Counted from the first letter of the stretch, positions 18,634-28,863 are shown. The stretch is DNA of 64,000 nucleotides from JACKAQ01 sp965227145 (GCA_965227145.1 OZ245730.1:2480001-2544000), one strand, 5' to 3'. Made by a program: numbers and translations. The notes: generated by a model not told the origin, from the letters alone.

Positions 18634-19734
18634 ATGAAAGAACGACTCGTTTCATTGGACGCATTTCGCGGCATTACGATTGCCGGAATGATTTTGGTGA
18701 ACAATCCCGGAAGTTGGAGCCACATTTACCCGCCACTGGGGCACGCAGCCTGGCACGGCTGGACACCGACAGATTTTATTTTCCCATTTTTCCTGTTTAT
18801 TGTTGGTGTGGCAATGGCATTTTCTTTTCCCGGACAAATTGAAAAACTTACCACACAGCAAATTTATCTGAAAATTTTGCGCAGAACGTTAACCCTTTTC
18901 GGGCTCGGATTGCTGCTGACGCTGTTCCCGTTTTTCAATTTTGCAGAAATGCGGATTCCCGGCGTGTTGCAGCGAATTGCTGTTTGCTACGCCATTACAT
19001 CGATTATTTATCTCAACAGCAATTTGCGTCAGCAAATCGGCATCACCGGAATATTGCTGTTGGCGTATTGGGCAATCATGAAATTGATACCGGTTCCCGG
19101 CTACGGCGCCGGCGATCTGAGCGTTGAAGGCAACCTCGCCGCATACATCGATTTCAGTTTGCTGAAAGGGCATATGTGGAAGGAAACATGGGACCCGGAA
19201 GGTATCCTGAGCACAATTCCGGCAATCGCGACCACGCTTACCGGCGTTTTGGCCGGTCACTGGCTGCGTTCCGGCAAACCCCGCGAAGAAATTGCCGGCT
19301 GGATGTTTGTCGCCGGATGGCTGGCGATTGTGGCAGGATTATTTTGGGGCATCGCTTTCCCGATCAATAAATCGCTGTGGACAAGCTCGTATGTGGTGTT
19401 CACCAGCGGTTGCGCGCTGCAATTTCTGGGATTTTGCTATTGGCTGATCGATGTAAAAGGCATCCAGAAATGGGCGAAACCTGCCATCATTTACGGCATG
19501 AATGCGATTGCCGTTTTTGTGTTATCCGGTTTGCTGGCGCGCGTGTTCATTTTTACAAAAATCAGCGGACCCGACGGGCAATCCATCTCGTTAAAACAAT
19601 GGATTTACGACACGCTGTTCACCAGTTGGCTAAGCCCGCTAAATGCATCGCTTGGCTACGCGATTTTAAATGTGGTATTCTGGCTGGCGATGATGACAAT
19701 TCTTTATCGGAAACGTATTTTTATCAAAATTTGA
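18634..19734 (+). CDS. HGSNAT/NagX-like membrane acyltransferase (DUF5009-related)
   Basis: I chose the ATG at 18634 over the TTG two codons upstream. The protein is about 366 residues with roughly 10 membrane helices. The N-terminus RLVSLDAFRGITIAGMILVNN and the following PPLGHAAWHGWTPTDFIFPFF (H37, H41) match the heparan-alpha-glucosaminide N-acetyltransferase family, where a His near this loop receives the acetyl group. Bacterial NagX proteins of this family occur in GlcNAc utilisation clusters. The neighbouring murein amidase and the murQ operon make a role in handling amino sugars across the inner membrane likely. The exact reaction is unproven. Confidence 0.85.
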   Translation: MKERLVSLDAFRGITIAGMILVNNPGSWSHIYPPLGHAAWHGWTPTDFIFPFFLFIVGVAMAFSFPGQIEKLTTQQIYLKILRRTLTLFGLGLLLTLFPFFNFAEMRIPGVLQRIAVCYAITSIIYLNSNLRQQIGITGILLLAYWAIMKLIPVPGYGAGDLSVEGNLAAYIDFSLLKGHMWKETWDPEGILSTIPAIATTLTGVLAGHWLRSGKPREEIAGWMFVAGWLAIVAGLFWGIAFPINKSLWTSSYVVFTSGCALQFLGFCYWLIDVKGIQKWAKPAIIYGMNAIAVFVLSGLLARVFIFTKISGPDGQSISLKQWIYDTLFTSWLSPLNASLGYAILNVVFWLAMMTILYRKRIFIKI

Positions 19735-19780
19735 GTTCAAAACAACGAAATATTCGTACAAAAATTCCCGGAGTCTTATA

Positions 19781-20758
19781 ATGCGATATGTTTGGATGTG
19801 TTTGTTTTTATTTGGTTTAACGATAAATCTTTCTGCACAGTGGCAATCGGCCGGCGAGCCGGTAAAAGTTGCCGGAAGTGCAGCGGAAGAATTCACAAAT
19901 CCGGTGTGGTCGCCAACGGACGGGCAATTGATTGCACTCACCAAACCGGATTACCGCGGCATCTGGCTACTGGATTTAGCTGATGGCAGCATTCGCCAAA
20001 TCAGCGACGAAACCGGCGCCGGATTCGGATTCAGTTGGTCGCATAACGGTGCGGCAATTGTCACCCGCGTTGCCAAATATGAAGGGCGAATTCCCTTTAA
20101 CGAAATTCTGGTGTACGACGTGGCAACCGGCGATTACCGGAATTTGACGACCACAAAAACCCGTTTTCGCGATGTGCCGCGCTGGAGCAGCGATGACGCG
20201 CTGGTTTACGCGTTTGCCAAAAAAGATGTGGTTCAATACGAAACCGGATTTGTTGCCGCCAAAGATTCTGTCAAAAAAAGTAATGCGCTGGTTTACAATA
20301 AAAATGGCAAAATCGCTATCAAAAATAACAGCGAAAACGGCGAAGCGATCGCCAAGGTTTACGATCCCGCAAAAGGCGCGCGATACATTAATATAGCGGT
20401 TTCACCGGACGGTCAGAAAATCGCATTTGAAGTGATGGGCGGCAATCTGCACACGATGAATGTGGATGGCAGCGAACTGGTGGATTTGGGCGAAGGCTAT
20501 CGCCCGGCGTGGTCGCCGGATGGCAAATATCTGGCATACATGATCACCGAAGATGACGGTCATCGCTTTACAGCGTCGGATATTTACATTGTTCCGGCAA
20601 CCGGCGGAACTGCGGTGAACATCACCAAATCCAACGATCGTATCGAGTTAAACCCATCGTGGTCGCCGGAAGGTGATCAAATCGCTTTCGACGATTATAA
20701 CTCCGGCGAAGTTTATATTCTGGCGATTCAGCCGGCCGCCGTTCAGGAAGAAAATTAG
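19781..20758 (+). CDS. Secreted PD40/TolB-type beta-propeller protein
   Basis: The protein has 325 residues with a signal peptide (MRYVWMCLFLFGLTINLSAQ). It contains repeated WSPDG-like blades: NPVWSPTDGQLIA, FSWSHNGAAIV, VSPDGQKIAFE, AWSPDGKYLAYM and SWSPEGDQIAFDD. This is the WD40-like PD40 repeat of TolB propellers. Such periplasmic proteins act as binding platforms, often for peptidoglycan or Pal-type partners, and have no catalytic residues. It lies between the NagX-like gene and the secreted amidase with short gaps (46 and 44 bases), so the three probably form one transcript. The exact partner is unknown. Confidence 0.82.
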   Translation: MRYVWMCLFLFGLTINLSAQWQSAGEPVKVAGSAAEEFTNPVWSPTDGQLIALTKPDYRGIWLLDLADGSIRQISDETGAGFGFSWSHNGAAIVTRVAKYEGRIPFNEILVYDVATGDYRNLTTTKTRFRDVPRWSSDDALVYAFAKKDVVQYETGFVAAKDSVKKSNALVYNKNGKIAIKNNSENGEAIAKVYDPAKGARYINIAVSPDGQKIAFEVMGGNLHTMNVDGSELVDLGEGYRPAWSPDGKYLAYMITEDDGHRFTASDIYIVPATGGTAVNITKSNDRIELNPSWSPEGDQIAFDDYNSGEVYILAIQPAAVQEEN

Positions 20759-20802
20759 TGGTGTAAATTATCGAGAAAAGATGTAAAACAGGAAATTTAA
20801 TC

Positions 20803-23319
20803 ATGCGTATATCAAATATAATTATCACCTTAGCGGCGATATTTTCTTTACAGGCAACTGCCCAGGTTACCGGTTTGTCCGGTTGGGATATTTACCTCGA
20901 TCCGGGGCATAGCCGTACGGAAAACATGGGTATTTACAATTATTCGGAAGCCGAAAAAAACCTGCGCGTTTCGTTGCACACACTGGAATTGCTGCTGACA
21001 ACTACCGATATCGACACGGTTTGGAGCAGTCGCTACGACGACAATGTTCAGGTTTCGCTCAGCCAGCGAACAGACGAAGCCAACAGTTTGGGTGCGGCGT
21101 GGTATCATTCCATCCACAGCAACGCCGGTTCAGCGACGGCAAATAACACCTTGCTGTTGTGGGGGCAATATCAAAATGGGCTGGAAAAAGTGCCCAACGG
21201 CGGCAAAGACATGAGCCGGGACATGATTCCGTTGCTCACCGCTGCAATGCGTATTCCCACCATTGGCGATTACGGCGATTGCAGCTTCTACGGCTGCACG
21301 TTTACCGGACCTTATTTGCATGTCAATCGCACCACTTTTATGCCGTCCGAGCTCAGTGAATCCGGATTTCACACCAGTCCAACCCAAAATACCCGAAATA
21401 TGAACGCCGAATGGAAACGGATGGAAGCGTATGCTTTCTACTGGTCGATTTTGAAATATCACGGGCTTGATCGCCCGACCGTCGGCATTTCTGCGGGGTA
21501 TATTAATGATATCGAACGGGGGATTCCGCTAAACGGCGCGACTGTTGAACTTGCCGGTCAAACTTACACAACGGACACTTATCAATCGCTGTTTTACAAA
21601 TACACCAGCGATCCCGATTTGCTGCACAACGGTTTCTACTTTTTCGAAAATGTAACGCCTGGACCGCACCAAATGATCGTTTCTGCGGAAGGTTTTGAGC
21701 CGGATACACTTACTGTCACGGTTTCGGATACGTTTATTACGTTTACAGATGTGAACCTGATCGACGCCCGCCCGCCGCTGATTTTAGAAACCATTCCCGC
21801 ACAAAACGCCACGGAAATCAGCGTTTTTGACAATATTTCCATTAAATTTAGTCGCCGAATGAGCGCCGGTTCTGTTCAAAACGCACTCTCTTTTGAGCCG
21901 CCGCTAACCTACACAACGCAGTGGCAAAACAGCAATCGCAAGTTGGTTCTCAATCCGTCGGACATGCTGCAGGGCGTGCAATACACAATGACTATCGACT
22001 CGACCGCCCGCGATATTTTCAATCACGAATTGGATGGCAACGGCGATGGCATCGGCGGCGATGCGTTTACCCTCACATTCACCACCGAGGAAGAAGATTT
22101 GCTGCCGCCGCAGGTGAACGGTGCGTTTCCGCCCCAAAACGCGGTTAATGTCATTTTGCAGCCCATTATCAATCTCGAATTTGATGAAATTATCGATCCT
22201 GCGACCATTCAATCCACCAGCGTCGGGCTGAAAAACAGCGTTACCGGCGATCCGGTTCCGGGTTCGTTGCTCGAATTTCAGGTCAGCGATCGCACCGTTT
22301 TCAGCTTTTTCCCGAACGATGCGCTGGAACCGTTAACCCAATATTCCGCAACCGTTCAGCCCGGATTGAAAGATTTGTTCGGCAACGAAATCGATACGGA
22401 ACAACAGTTTAGCTTTACTACTGGAAACGTTGGATATCAGGTAATTACGATCGATCCGTTCCAAAATGACATTTTGACCAACTGGTGGGACCCGCAGCAA
22501 AGCGGCACCACAACCGGTATTTTGACCAACGAAACATCGCGCGGAAACAACAGCATTTATTACAATTTGCTCAGTGGCAGCAACCGTTCCATGCGGCTGT
22601 CGTATGGCTGGGATGTCAGCGCTGGCAACTGGCTGATTCGCGAATATCTCGGCGGTGGAACGCCCCGCGGTATACTTTTTGACGATACCTACATTTTGCA
22701 GGTTTACATTTTTGGCGACGGTAGCGACACCAAATTCCGCTTTGCGATAGACGATAACGCCCCGAACGGCAGCGCAACTGATCACGAAGTGACCGAATGG
22801 ATGCCCATCGACTGGATCGGCTGGCGGCTCGTTTCGTGGGATTTGGCCAATGACCCGATCGGGACATGGCTTGGCAACGGCGTGCTGAACGGCGATCTGC
22901 GCTTCGACAGCTTCCAGATTTCGTATGACAACACAACCGGCAGCGCGGTTACCGGCGCGATATATTTTGACGACCTGCGATTGGTGAAACCGGTTGTCGT
23001 GGGCATCGACGATGGGGGAGTGGCGCAAAACATCCCGACCGAACACGAATTGCTGCAAAATTATCCGAACCCGTTCAACCCGACGACCGAAATCCGGTAT
23101 GCGGTTGCCAACAGCAACAGTCCGGTAAAACTAACGATTTATGACATGCTTGGTCGCGAAGTGCGAACGCTGGTCAACACCAGTCAAACACCCGGAAACT
23201 ACACTGCGACCTGGGACGGTCGCTCGCAAAACGGAAACCAGGTTGCCAGCGGCACGTATTTATACACGCTCAGCATCGGCGATTTTCGGCAAACGCGGAA
23301 AATGTTGCTGCTAAAATAA
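20803..23319 (+). CDS. Secreted N-acetylmuramoyl-L-alanine amidase (Amidase_3) with accessory domains and type IX-like sorting tail
   Basis: The protein has 838 residues with a signal peptide ending at ATAQ. Residues 28-225 form an Amidase_3 domain: LDPGHS (H36), EAEKNL (E51), SIHSN (H105) and ESGF (E186) give the zinc ligands and catalytic Glu. A carboxypeptidase-regulatory-like domain follows at about 228-320. Two bacterial Ig-like (Big_5) domains follow at about 322-425 and 428-540, then a carbohydrate-binding-like beta domain at about 545-730. The C-terminal ~85 residues begin NYPNPFNPTTEIRY and end KMLLLK, the Por/FlgD-type sorting domain seen in FCB bacteria. It likely cuts the glycan-peptide bond of external or own peptidoglycan, which fits the murQ cluster nearby. 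Confidence 0.9.
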   Translation: MRISNIIITLAAIFSLQATAQVTGLSGWDIYLDPGHSRTENMGIYNYSEAEKNLRVSLHTLELLLTTTDIDTVWSSRYDDNVQVSLSQRTDEANSLGAAWYHSIHSNAGSATANNTLLLWGQYQNGLEKVPNGGKDMSRDMIPLLTAAMRIPTIGDYGDCSFYGCTFTGPYLHVNRTTFMPSELSESGFHTSPTQNTRNMNAEWKRMEAYAFYWSILKYHGLDRPTVGISAGYINDIERGIPLNGATVELAGQTYTTDTYQSLFYKYTSDPDLLHNGFYFFENVTPGPHQMIVSAEGFEPDTLTVTVSDTFITFTDVNLIDARPPLILETIPAQNATEISVFDNISIKFSRRMSAGSVQNALSFEPPLTYTTQWQNSNRKLVLNPSDMLQGVQYTMTIDSTARDIFNHELDGNGDGIGGDAFTLTFTTEEEDLLPPQVNGAFPPQNAVNVILQPIINLEFDEIIDPATIQSTSVGLKNSVTGDPVPGSLLEFQVSDRTVFSFFPNDALEPLTQYSATVQPGLKDLFGNEIDTEQQFSFTTGNVGYQVITIDPFQNDILTNWWDPQQSGTTTGILTNETSRGNNSIYYNLLSGSNRSMRLSYGWDVSAGNWLIREYLGGGTPRGILFDDTYILQVYIFGDGSDTKFRFAIDDNAPNGSATDHEVTEWMPIDWIGWRLVSWDLANDPIGTWLGNGVLNGDLRFDSFQISYDNTTGSAVTGAIYFDDLRLVKPVVVGIDDGGVAQNIPTEHELLQNYPNPFNPTTEIRYAVANSNSPVKLTIYDMLGREVRTLVNTSQTPGNYTATWDGRSQNGNQVASGTYLYTLSIGDFRQTRKMLLLK

Positions 23320-23731
23320 TCCGGGTTTATTGACTGATTTTATTCAACTTACGATACTGCGGAAAGCGGGCGGATGACCTGTCCGCTCCGCTGATTTGCG
23401 ATGAACGCAACCGTTAAGCAGCACTTTACACCGGACAAATATTCCCATCTGCGAACATTTTCCCATTTCGATTATCCGACCGACAACATCTGCCATTGCT
23501 TCATCGTTCCGGTCAAAACAAAGCCATTTGTCAAACTCCCTGTTCGCGCATTCACAAAAATTCCAGAATAATTTTCCATATTTTATAGAACCTATTTTCC
23601 GCTGCAGTGTATGTATTTTCAGTAATTTATAAATGTTGCGGCAATTGGCTCGAATGATTATTCCCTTGCGAAAACAGGTTGAATTGGTTAAAATTTGCGA
23701 TGCTTTTTAATATCAGTATTGTGAGGAAACG
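23320..23731 (+). other. 412-base intergenic region without a convincing gene
   Basis: The gap lies between the amidase and the glycosyltransferase. A hairpin with arms near 23365-23374 and 23382-23392 (one bulged base) could end transcription, but it lacks a T run. A 56-codon frame at 23401-23571 has no ribosome site or recognisable motif. The part from 23571 to 23731 is AT-rich and probably carries the promoter of the next operon. Confidence 0.5.
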
Positions 23732-24865
23732 ATGAACCGGACGGCTGGATTGCCACTGGTGACAATTTTGACGCTGAATTACAACGGAAAGCGATTTTTA
23801 AAGAACCTTTTTGATTCGCTTCGCAGTTGTACCTACCCGAATCTCGAAATTATCATGGCTGATAACGCTTCGACAGATGACAGCGTCAATTTTGTGCAAT
23901 CCGAATATCCGGAGGTGAAAATTCTTCGCAACGCCGAAAATTACATGTTCGCGCGGGGAAATAACGAAGGATTGAAAATTGCCAATGGAAAATATATTTG
24001 TGTAATTAATAATGATGTTGAGGTTGCGCCGGATTTTGTGGAACCGGTGGTTGCCGCGTTCGAGGCGAATCCGCATTTGGCGGCAGCGCAACCCAAAATT
24101 CTGGCAATGCAGCAACGCGATCATCTGGAATATTCCGGCGCCTGCGGCGGATTTATCGATTGGTTTGGCTATCCGTTTGTCCGGGGACGCCTTTTTCAGG
24201 ATATCGAAAAAGATAAGGGGCAATACGATCAGCCCTGCGGTTTGTTTTGGGCGAGCGGCGCCTGCATTTTTTTGCGCAAAACCGCGATCGACACGGTCGG
24301 CGTTTTCGACGAAGATTTTATGATGCACATGGAAGAAATCGATTTGTGCTGGCGATTGCGCCTCAACGGATGGGATATCGGCGCGTTTCCCGCATCCAAA
24401 ATCTGGCATCATGTCGGTGGTACGTTAAATAAGGATAATCCCCGAAAGATGTATTGGAATTACCGTAACAACTTGTTTTTATTAATGAAAAACCTGTCAC
24501 GAAAAAACCTGCTGATCCGCATTCCGATGCGGATGCCGCTCGATTTTCTGGCGCTGGCTGTCGAAACAGCCAAAGGCCGATTGGGCAATAGCGCCGCCAT
24601 TTTGCGGGCTTACAAATGGGTTTTTACGCATCTCGGATTAATTTTACGCAAACGCCGGGAAGTCCAGCGCGCCCGCACCGTTTCGGATGAAACGATTTTT
24701 GAGCGCGTTTATTCCGGCAGCATCGTATTCGAATATTTTGTGCTGGGCAAACGCAAATTTTCCGATTTGCGGGCAGCAGAACCTTTATTGGCTAAAAATC
24801 TAAAACCTTTTGAAATCAAATATTCACGCAACATAACCGGAGCAACCTTATCCAATGAACGATAA
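23732..24865 (+). CDS. Glycosyltransferase family 2 (rhamnosyltransferase-like)
   Basis: The protein has 377 residues. Residues 8-240 form a GT-A fold: TLNYNGKRFLKNLFDSL, ADNASTDDS, and the metal site in CVINNDVEV, with a later MHMEEIDLCWRLRLNGW motif typical of WbbL/rhamnosyltransferase-type GT2 enzymes. The last ~100 residues contain a hydrophobic, basic region that may attach to the membrane. It overlaps the DUF2723 gene by 11 bases. It probably adds a sugar from a nucleotide donor to a lipid carrier or surface glycan. The acceptor is unknown. Confidence 0.9.
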   Translation: MNRTAGLPLVTILTLNYNGKRFLKNLFDSLRSCTYPNLEIIMADNASTDDSVNFVQSEYPEVKILRNAENYMFARGNNEGLKIANGKYICVINNDVEVAPDFVEPVVAAFEANPHLAAAQPKILAMQQRDHLEYSGACGGFIDWFGYPFVRGRLFQDIEKDKGQYDQPCGLFWASGACIFLRKTAIDTVGVFDEDFMMHMEEIDLCWRLRLNGWDIGAFPASKIWHHVGGTLNKDNPRKMYWNYRNNLFLLMKNLSRKNLLIRIPMRMPLDFLALAVETAKGRLGNSAAILRAYKWVFTHLGLILRKRREVQRARTVSDETIFERVYSGSIVFEYFVLGKRKFSDLRAAEPLLAKNLKPFEIKYSRNITGATLSNER

Positions 24866-27671
24866 ACTCATTCATCGCGGCAGTGCCGCAATTGCGTTTC
24901 TGGTCAGTTTTTTTGTCTATCTTTCGACAATGGCGCCAACCGTTTCTTTTTGGGATTGTGGCGAATTTATTGCATCATCGTATAAACTTGCTGTTCCGCA
25001 TCCGCCGGGCGCACCGGTTTATTTGCTCATCGGAAGAATTTTTTCGATGCTGCCGATTTTCACCGATATTGCCGCACGCGTAAATTTTATTTCGGTGATA
25101 ACTAGCGCATTTACCGTGCTGTTTTTGCATCTGATTATCGTTCATTTCATCAAAGATTATTTGAACAATCCGCTGGAAGGTCAGAAAAAAGTTGACCCAA
25201 ATAAAGGATTCATGCGGTTTGTGCCTCATTTTGGCGGCTTGATCGGCTCACTCTGTTTTGCGTTTTCATACAGTTTCTGGTTCAACGCAGTGGAAGCGGA
25301 AGTTTACGCCATTTCAATGTTTTTCACCGCCATTTTTGTGTGGCTGGTTTTGGTCTGGAGCGATCATGCGGAGGAACGCAGCCGCGACCGCTATTTGCTG
25401 GTCATCGCATATTTGATGGGTTTGGCGATGGGTGTGCACATTTTAAATGCGTTGGTTTTGCCAACGCTCGTGATGATCGTTTACTACCGCAAATATGAAA
25501 CAAATATTGTCTCATTTGTTGTGATGGGCATTGTTGGCATTGCGTTGACCGCATTGCTTTATCCCGGCGTTGTTAAAGAAATTCCCGCAATAATCCAGAC
25601 AACCGGATTTGCCGGATTCGGCGTTTTTCTGATTTTCCTCACGCTCGCACTGGCATATTTCGTTCAGAAAAAAATGGATGTTCCGTCGCTGTTTTTTTCC
25701 TCGCTGTTGTTGATTATCATCGGATATTCCTCATTTATGATGGTGTTTATTCGCTCCAATCTCAACCCGAATATCGATGAAAACGACCCGGAAACTATCG
25801 AAGCGTTTATCAGCTACATCAATCGCGAGCAATATGGCGATCACCATTTTGACCGGGAAAAACGCCGTCAGGAATCACCCAATGGCAACCGCTACAAAAG
25901 CAGCAGCGATTTTTTCTGGAATTACCAGATCAACGAAATGTATGTGCGCTATTTTTACTGGAATTTTGGCGGCATCGAAGATACAAACGATCTGAACCGC
26001 GAACGCAAACGCGCAGATGCCAGCCGGTTTTGGTATCTGCCGCTCATTTTGGGGGCGATCGGATTTGCCTATCATGCTTTCCGGGACTGGAAAAAAGCGC
26101 TGGCTGTCGGTTTGCTCTTTTTCATGACGGGGCTGGCGATTGTGCTCTACCTTAATCAACCGGATCCACAGCCGCGAGAACGGGATTATAGTTATGTCGG
26201 CTCATTTTTCGCGTTTTCGATCTGGATCGGAATTGGCGCAGCCGCCATTTTGGAGATGCTCACCACGGCTTTATCCAAGAAAGATTCGGTCAGCAACAGC
26301 CCGGTTGTGTGGGTTACGGCAGTGCTGATGTTTGTCATTCCGGCACGGATGTACACCGTGAATATCAATACACACGATCGTTCCGGGAATTTTGTGGCGT
26401 CGGATTATTCCTACAATATGCTTATCAATTCCGAAGATAATGCAATCATTTTCACCAATGGTGATAACGATACATTCCCGCTTTGGTATCTGCAGGAAGT
26501 GGAAGGCGTGCGGACAGATGTTCGCGTTGCCAACCTCAGCCTGCTGAATACCTCGTGGTATATAAAACAACTGCGTGACATGGAGCCAAAAGTGCCTATC
26601 AGCCTGAGCGATGACCAAATCAAACGCGTTGGTTTGGTGCCGTGGCCGAGCAGCAAAAATTTTGAAGTACCGACAATTCCCGACCGGATCCGCGCCGCGG
26701 AAAAACGCGAATACCAGCTTTCAACCGGAAAAGATTCGGTAAATATCCCGGAAAAAATCGTATTCGAAGTTCGCCCGAAACTGGAAGGACCGATGCGCGG
26801 TGGAGAACGGCAGGGGTATCTCCGGGTGCAGGATTTCATGATTTTGAACATTCTCGCCAGCAACCGGTTCGAGAAACCGGTGTATTTCGCCGTTACCAGT
26901 TCCGATCAAAACCGGCTGGACGGGTTGCGCCAATATCAGCGGATGGACGGATTGCTGTTCAAAGTGACCACCATTCCTGATTGGCAACTGGATGCAAAAA
27001 CGTTGCACGATAACCTCATCAACCGTTTTCGTTATCGCAACCTCAACAACCCGGATGTGTATTATAATGAGAATATCATCGGGCTGTTGCAAAATTACCG
27101 CTCCGCATTTTTCCGGTTGGCGACCCATTATTTATCGCAAAACGATAAAGAAAATTTCAAAGTTGTTATCAATAAAATGTATGAAGTGATGCCGCCGGAA
27201 GTGATTCCGTTTACGAACAGCCAGTTCGAAGAAGTGCTGACAAGTTTGGCAATCATGGCAGATGTAATCCCGATCGATACGCTCAAATCCGGTGAGCCGC
27301 AGTTGCGGGTATTCCGCGCGCTCGGCGAGGTTGGGTTCAATTACAAAAGTATGGAAGACGCCCGTTTCGGATACGAAAATTTGCTGGACGCATTGGAAAA
27401 TAACGATTCGCAAAGCCCTGTCATTTATGAATATATGCGCTCGCTGTATCCGCGTCCGCAAATTTATGAAAACGCGCAGCCCGAACAACGCAAACAGGCG
27501 GTAGAAGAAGAAACCCGGCAAATTCGCCGGATGCTGGTTCGCGTTTACCGGGAGCTTGGCGCATACGATGAAGCAATTGCGCTGCTGGATAAAATTTTGA
27601 TCGATCAACCCAGCGACAATTTTGCGAAAACCCAGCTCGACCAGATCAAAAAACTGCGTTCGGAACAATAG
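24855..27671 (+). CDS. DUF2723 membrane protein (TMEM260-like putative glycosyltransferase) with TPR-like tail
   Basis: The protein has 938 residues. The N-terminal ~500 residues hold about 11-12 membrane helices. The DUF2723 signature reads TMAPTVSFWDCGEFIASSYKLAVPHPPGAPVYLL, whose D and E correspond to the catalytic acidic site of GT-C fold enzymes. The C-terminal ~430 residues are soluble, and the last ~130 look like tetratricopeptide-type helices. The human homologue TMEM260 is a protein O-mannosyltransferase, so lipid-linked sugar transfer to exported proteins is plausible. It shares an operon with GT2 and a flippase-like protein. The donor and target are not known. Confidence 0.88.
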   Translation: MNDKLIHRGSAAIAFLVSFFVYLSTMAPTVSFWDCGEFIASSYKLAVPHPPGAPVYLLIGRIFSMLPIFTDIAARVNFISVITSAFTVLFLHLIIVHFIKDYLNNPLEGQKKVDPNKGFMRFVPHFGGLIGSLCFAFSYSFWFNAVEAEVYAISMFFTAIFVWLVLVWSDHAEERSRDRYLLVIAYLMGLAMGVHILNALVLPTLVMIVYYRKYETNIVSFVVMGIVGIALTALLYPGVVKEIPAIIQTTGFAGFGVFLIFLTLALAYFVQKKMDVPSLFFSSLLLIIIGYSSFMMVFIRSNLNPNIDENDPETIEAFISYINREQYGDHHFDREKRRQESPNGNRYKSSSDFFWNYQINEMYVRYFYWNFGGIEDTNDLNRERKRADASRFWYLPLILGAIGFAYHAFRDWKKALAVGLLFFMTGLAIVLYLNQPDPQPRERDYSYVGSFFAFSIWIGIGAAAILEMLTTALSKKDSVSNSPVVWVTAVLMFVIPARMYTVNINTHDRSGNFVASDYSYNMLINSEDNAIIFTNGDNDTFPLWYLQEVEGVRTDVRVANLSLLNTSWYIKQLRDMEPKVPISLSDDQIKRVGLVPWPSSKNFEVPTIPDRIRAAEKREYQLSTGKDSVNIPEKIVFEVRPKLEGPMRGGERQGYLRVQDFMILNILASNRFEKPVYFAVTSSDQNRLDGLRQYQRMDGLLFKVTTIPDWQLDAKTLHDNLINRFRYRNLNNPDVYYNENIIGLLQNYRSAFFRLATHYLSQNDKENFKVVINKMYEVMPPEVIPFTNSQFEEVLTSLAIMADVIPIDTLKSGEPQLRVFRALGEVGFNYKSMEDARFGYENLLDALENNDSQSPVIYEYMRSLYPRPQIYENAQPEQRKQAVEEETRQIRRMLVRVYRELGAYDEAIALLDKILIDQPSDNFAKTQLDQIKKLRSEQ

Positions 27672-27682
27672 TCAGGCTGCCG

Positions 27683-28660
27683 ATGAAAAAGGTTGTATCA
27701 AACATTCTGCGATTTTTGATCAGCTTTGGCGTGCTGGGCGGTTTGGTTTATCTGATCGGTTTGGACCGGATTATTGATAATTTTCGTTCGGTTGATCCGG
27801 CGCTATTACTGTTCGCCATCGGCATTTTTGTTGTGATTTTGGTGCTGATGGCTTTTCGCTGGCAAATTTTACTCGTCAGCCAAAACCACTCGCCGGGCTA
27901 TTGGAAATTGTTGATGTTTTATTTCATCGGCTATTTTTTCAATAATTTTCTGCCGACTGCAATCGGCGGCGATGTGAGCCGTGCGTATTATGTCGGACGT
28001 GCCAACGGCAACCTGCCGCTCAGCGTCGGTACCGTTTTATTTGAGCGAATTTTGGGCGTACTCGCAACGCTGACCCTCGCCACCATTTCCATGATTTGGG
28101 TTGCAAAAGAGCTGGATCCTGCAATTATTTTCACAACCGCGGTGGTTTTTGGCATCGTGATGGTTAGCATGATCGTTTTGTTAAACCCGGCGCTGTTCTC
28201 ACTTTGCCAACGTATCTTCAGTAAAATCAGTATCTTCTCAATCGGCGAAAAAATAAACAGCATTCTCGAATCCATCCATTTTTATCGCAATGCGAAATTT
28301 GCGGTTTTGGGCGGCTATCTGCTGTCGGTAACATTCCAGTTCCTTTTTGTGGCGATGAATTATGTTTTGGCACAATCGCTGGGGTTGTCGCAGGTTACCT
28401 TTATCCAGCTATTACTGGTGATTCCGATTACGTTTGTGATGGGTTTATTGCCCTCGGTAAACGGATTAGGTGTGCGGGAATCGGGTTACGTTGTGTTGCT
28501 CGCCAATGTTTTTCACAGCGCAACCGCAGGGGAAGCGATTGCGCTTTCGTTGCTGAACACATCCGTCCCGGTTTTGGTGAGTTTGGCCGGCGGCGTAATG
28601 CTGCTGTTTTACAAACACAACCATCCGGCAGCCAGCACGGATTCTCCGCCGGTTCCGTAA
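27683..28660 (+). CDS. Lysylphosphatidylglycerol synthase TM-region / UPF0104-like integral membrane protein
   Basis: This 325-residue protein has about eight membrane helices. It matches the LPG synthase transmembrane (flippase-like) family: an N-terminal SFGVLGGLVYLIG segment, FFNNFLPTAIGGDVSRAYYVGR and a late LPSVNGLGVRESGYVVLLA. There is no C-terminal aminoacyl-transferase domain, so it is the stand-alone flippase-like type. It starts 11 bases after the DUF2723 gene. In context it may move a lipid-linked sugar or lipid across the inner membrane for the two upstream transferases. The substrate is inference. Confidence 0.85.
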   Translation: MKKVVSNILRFLISFGVLGGLVYLIGLDRIIDNFRSVDPALLLFAIGIFVVILVLMAFRWQILLVSQNHSPGYWKLLMFYFIGYFFNNFLPTAIGGDVSRAYYVGRANGNLPLSVGTVLFERILGVLATLTLATISMIWVAKELDPAIIFTTAVVFGIVMVSMIVLLNPALFSLCQRIFSKISIFSIGEKINSILESIHFYRNAKFAVLGGYLLSVTFQFLFVAMNYVLAQSLGLSQVTFIQLLLVIPITFVMGLLPSVNGLGVRESGYVVLLANVFHSATAGEAIALSLLNTSVPVLVSLAGGVMLLFYKHNHPAASTDSPPVP

Positions 28661-28863
28661 ACAAGTTGTTGCAATATTTTGGATGTTGCGATATATTGAT
28701 TCAATTATCGGTTTTAATTTACTTCTCAAACCATACCTCCTCGCACCCATTTTTCGAAAACCTTTTGTCGAAAAACCTGACCATTTTATCGATATTTTTT
28801 TGATATCTGTTGGGTTTTCCGCAATTTGGAATTATAATGATAACCGTAAACCAGAGGTGAAAA

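Noticed and set aside
23401..23571. A 56-codon frame in the 412-base gap after the amidase gene
   Set aside because: It lacks a ribosome site and any recognisable motif; random for a gap of this size.
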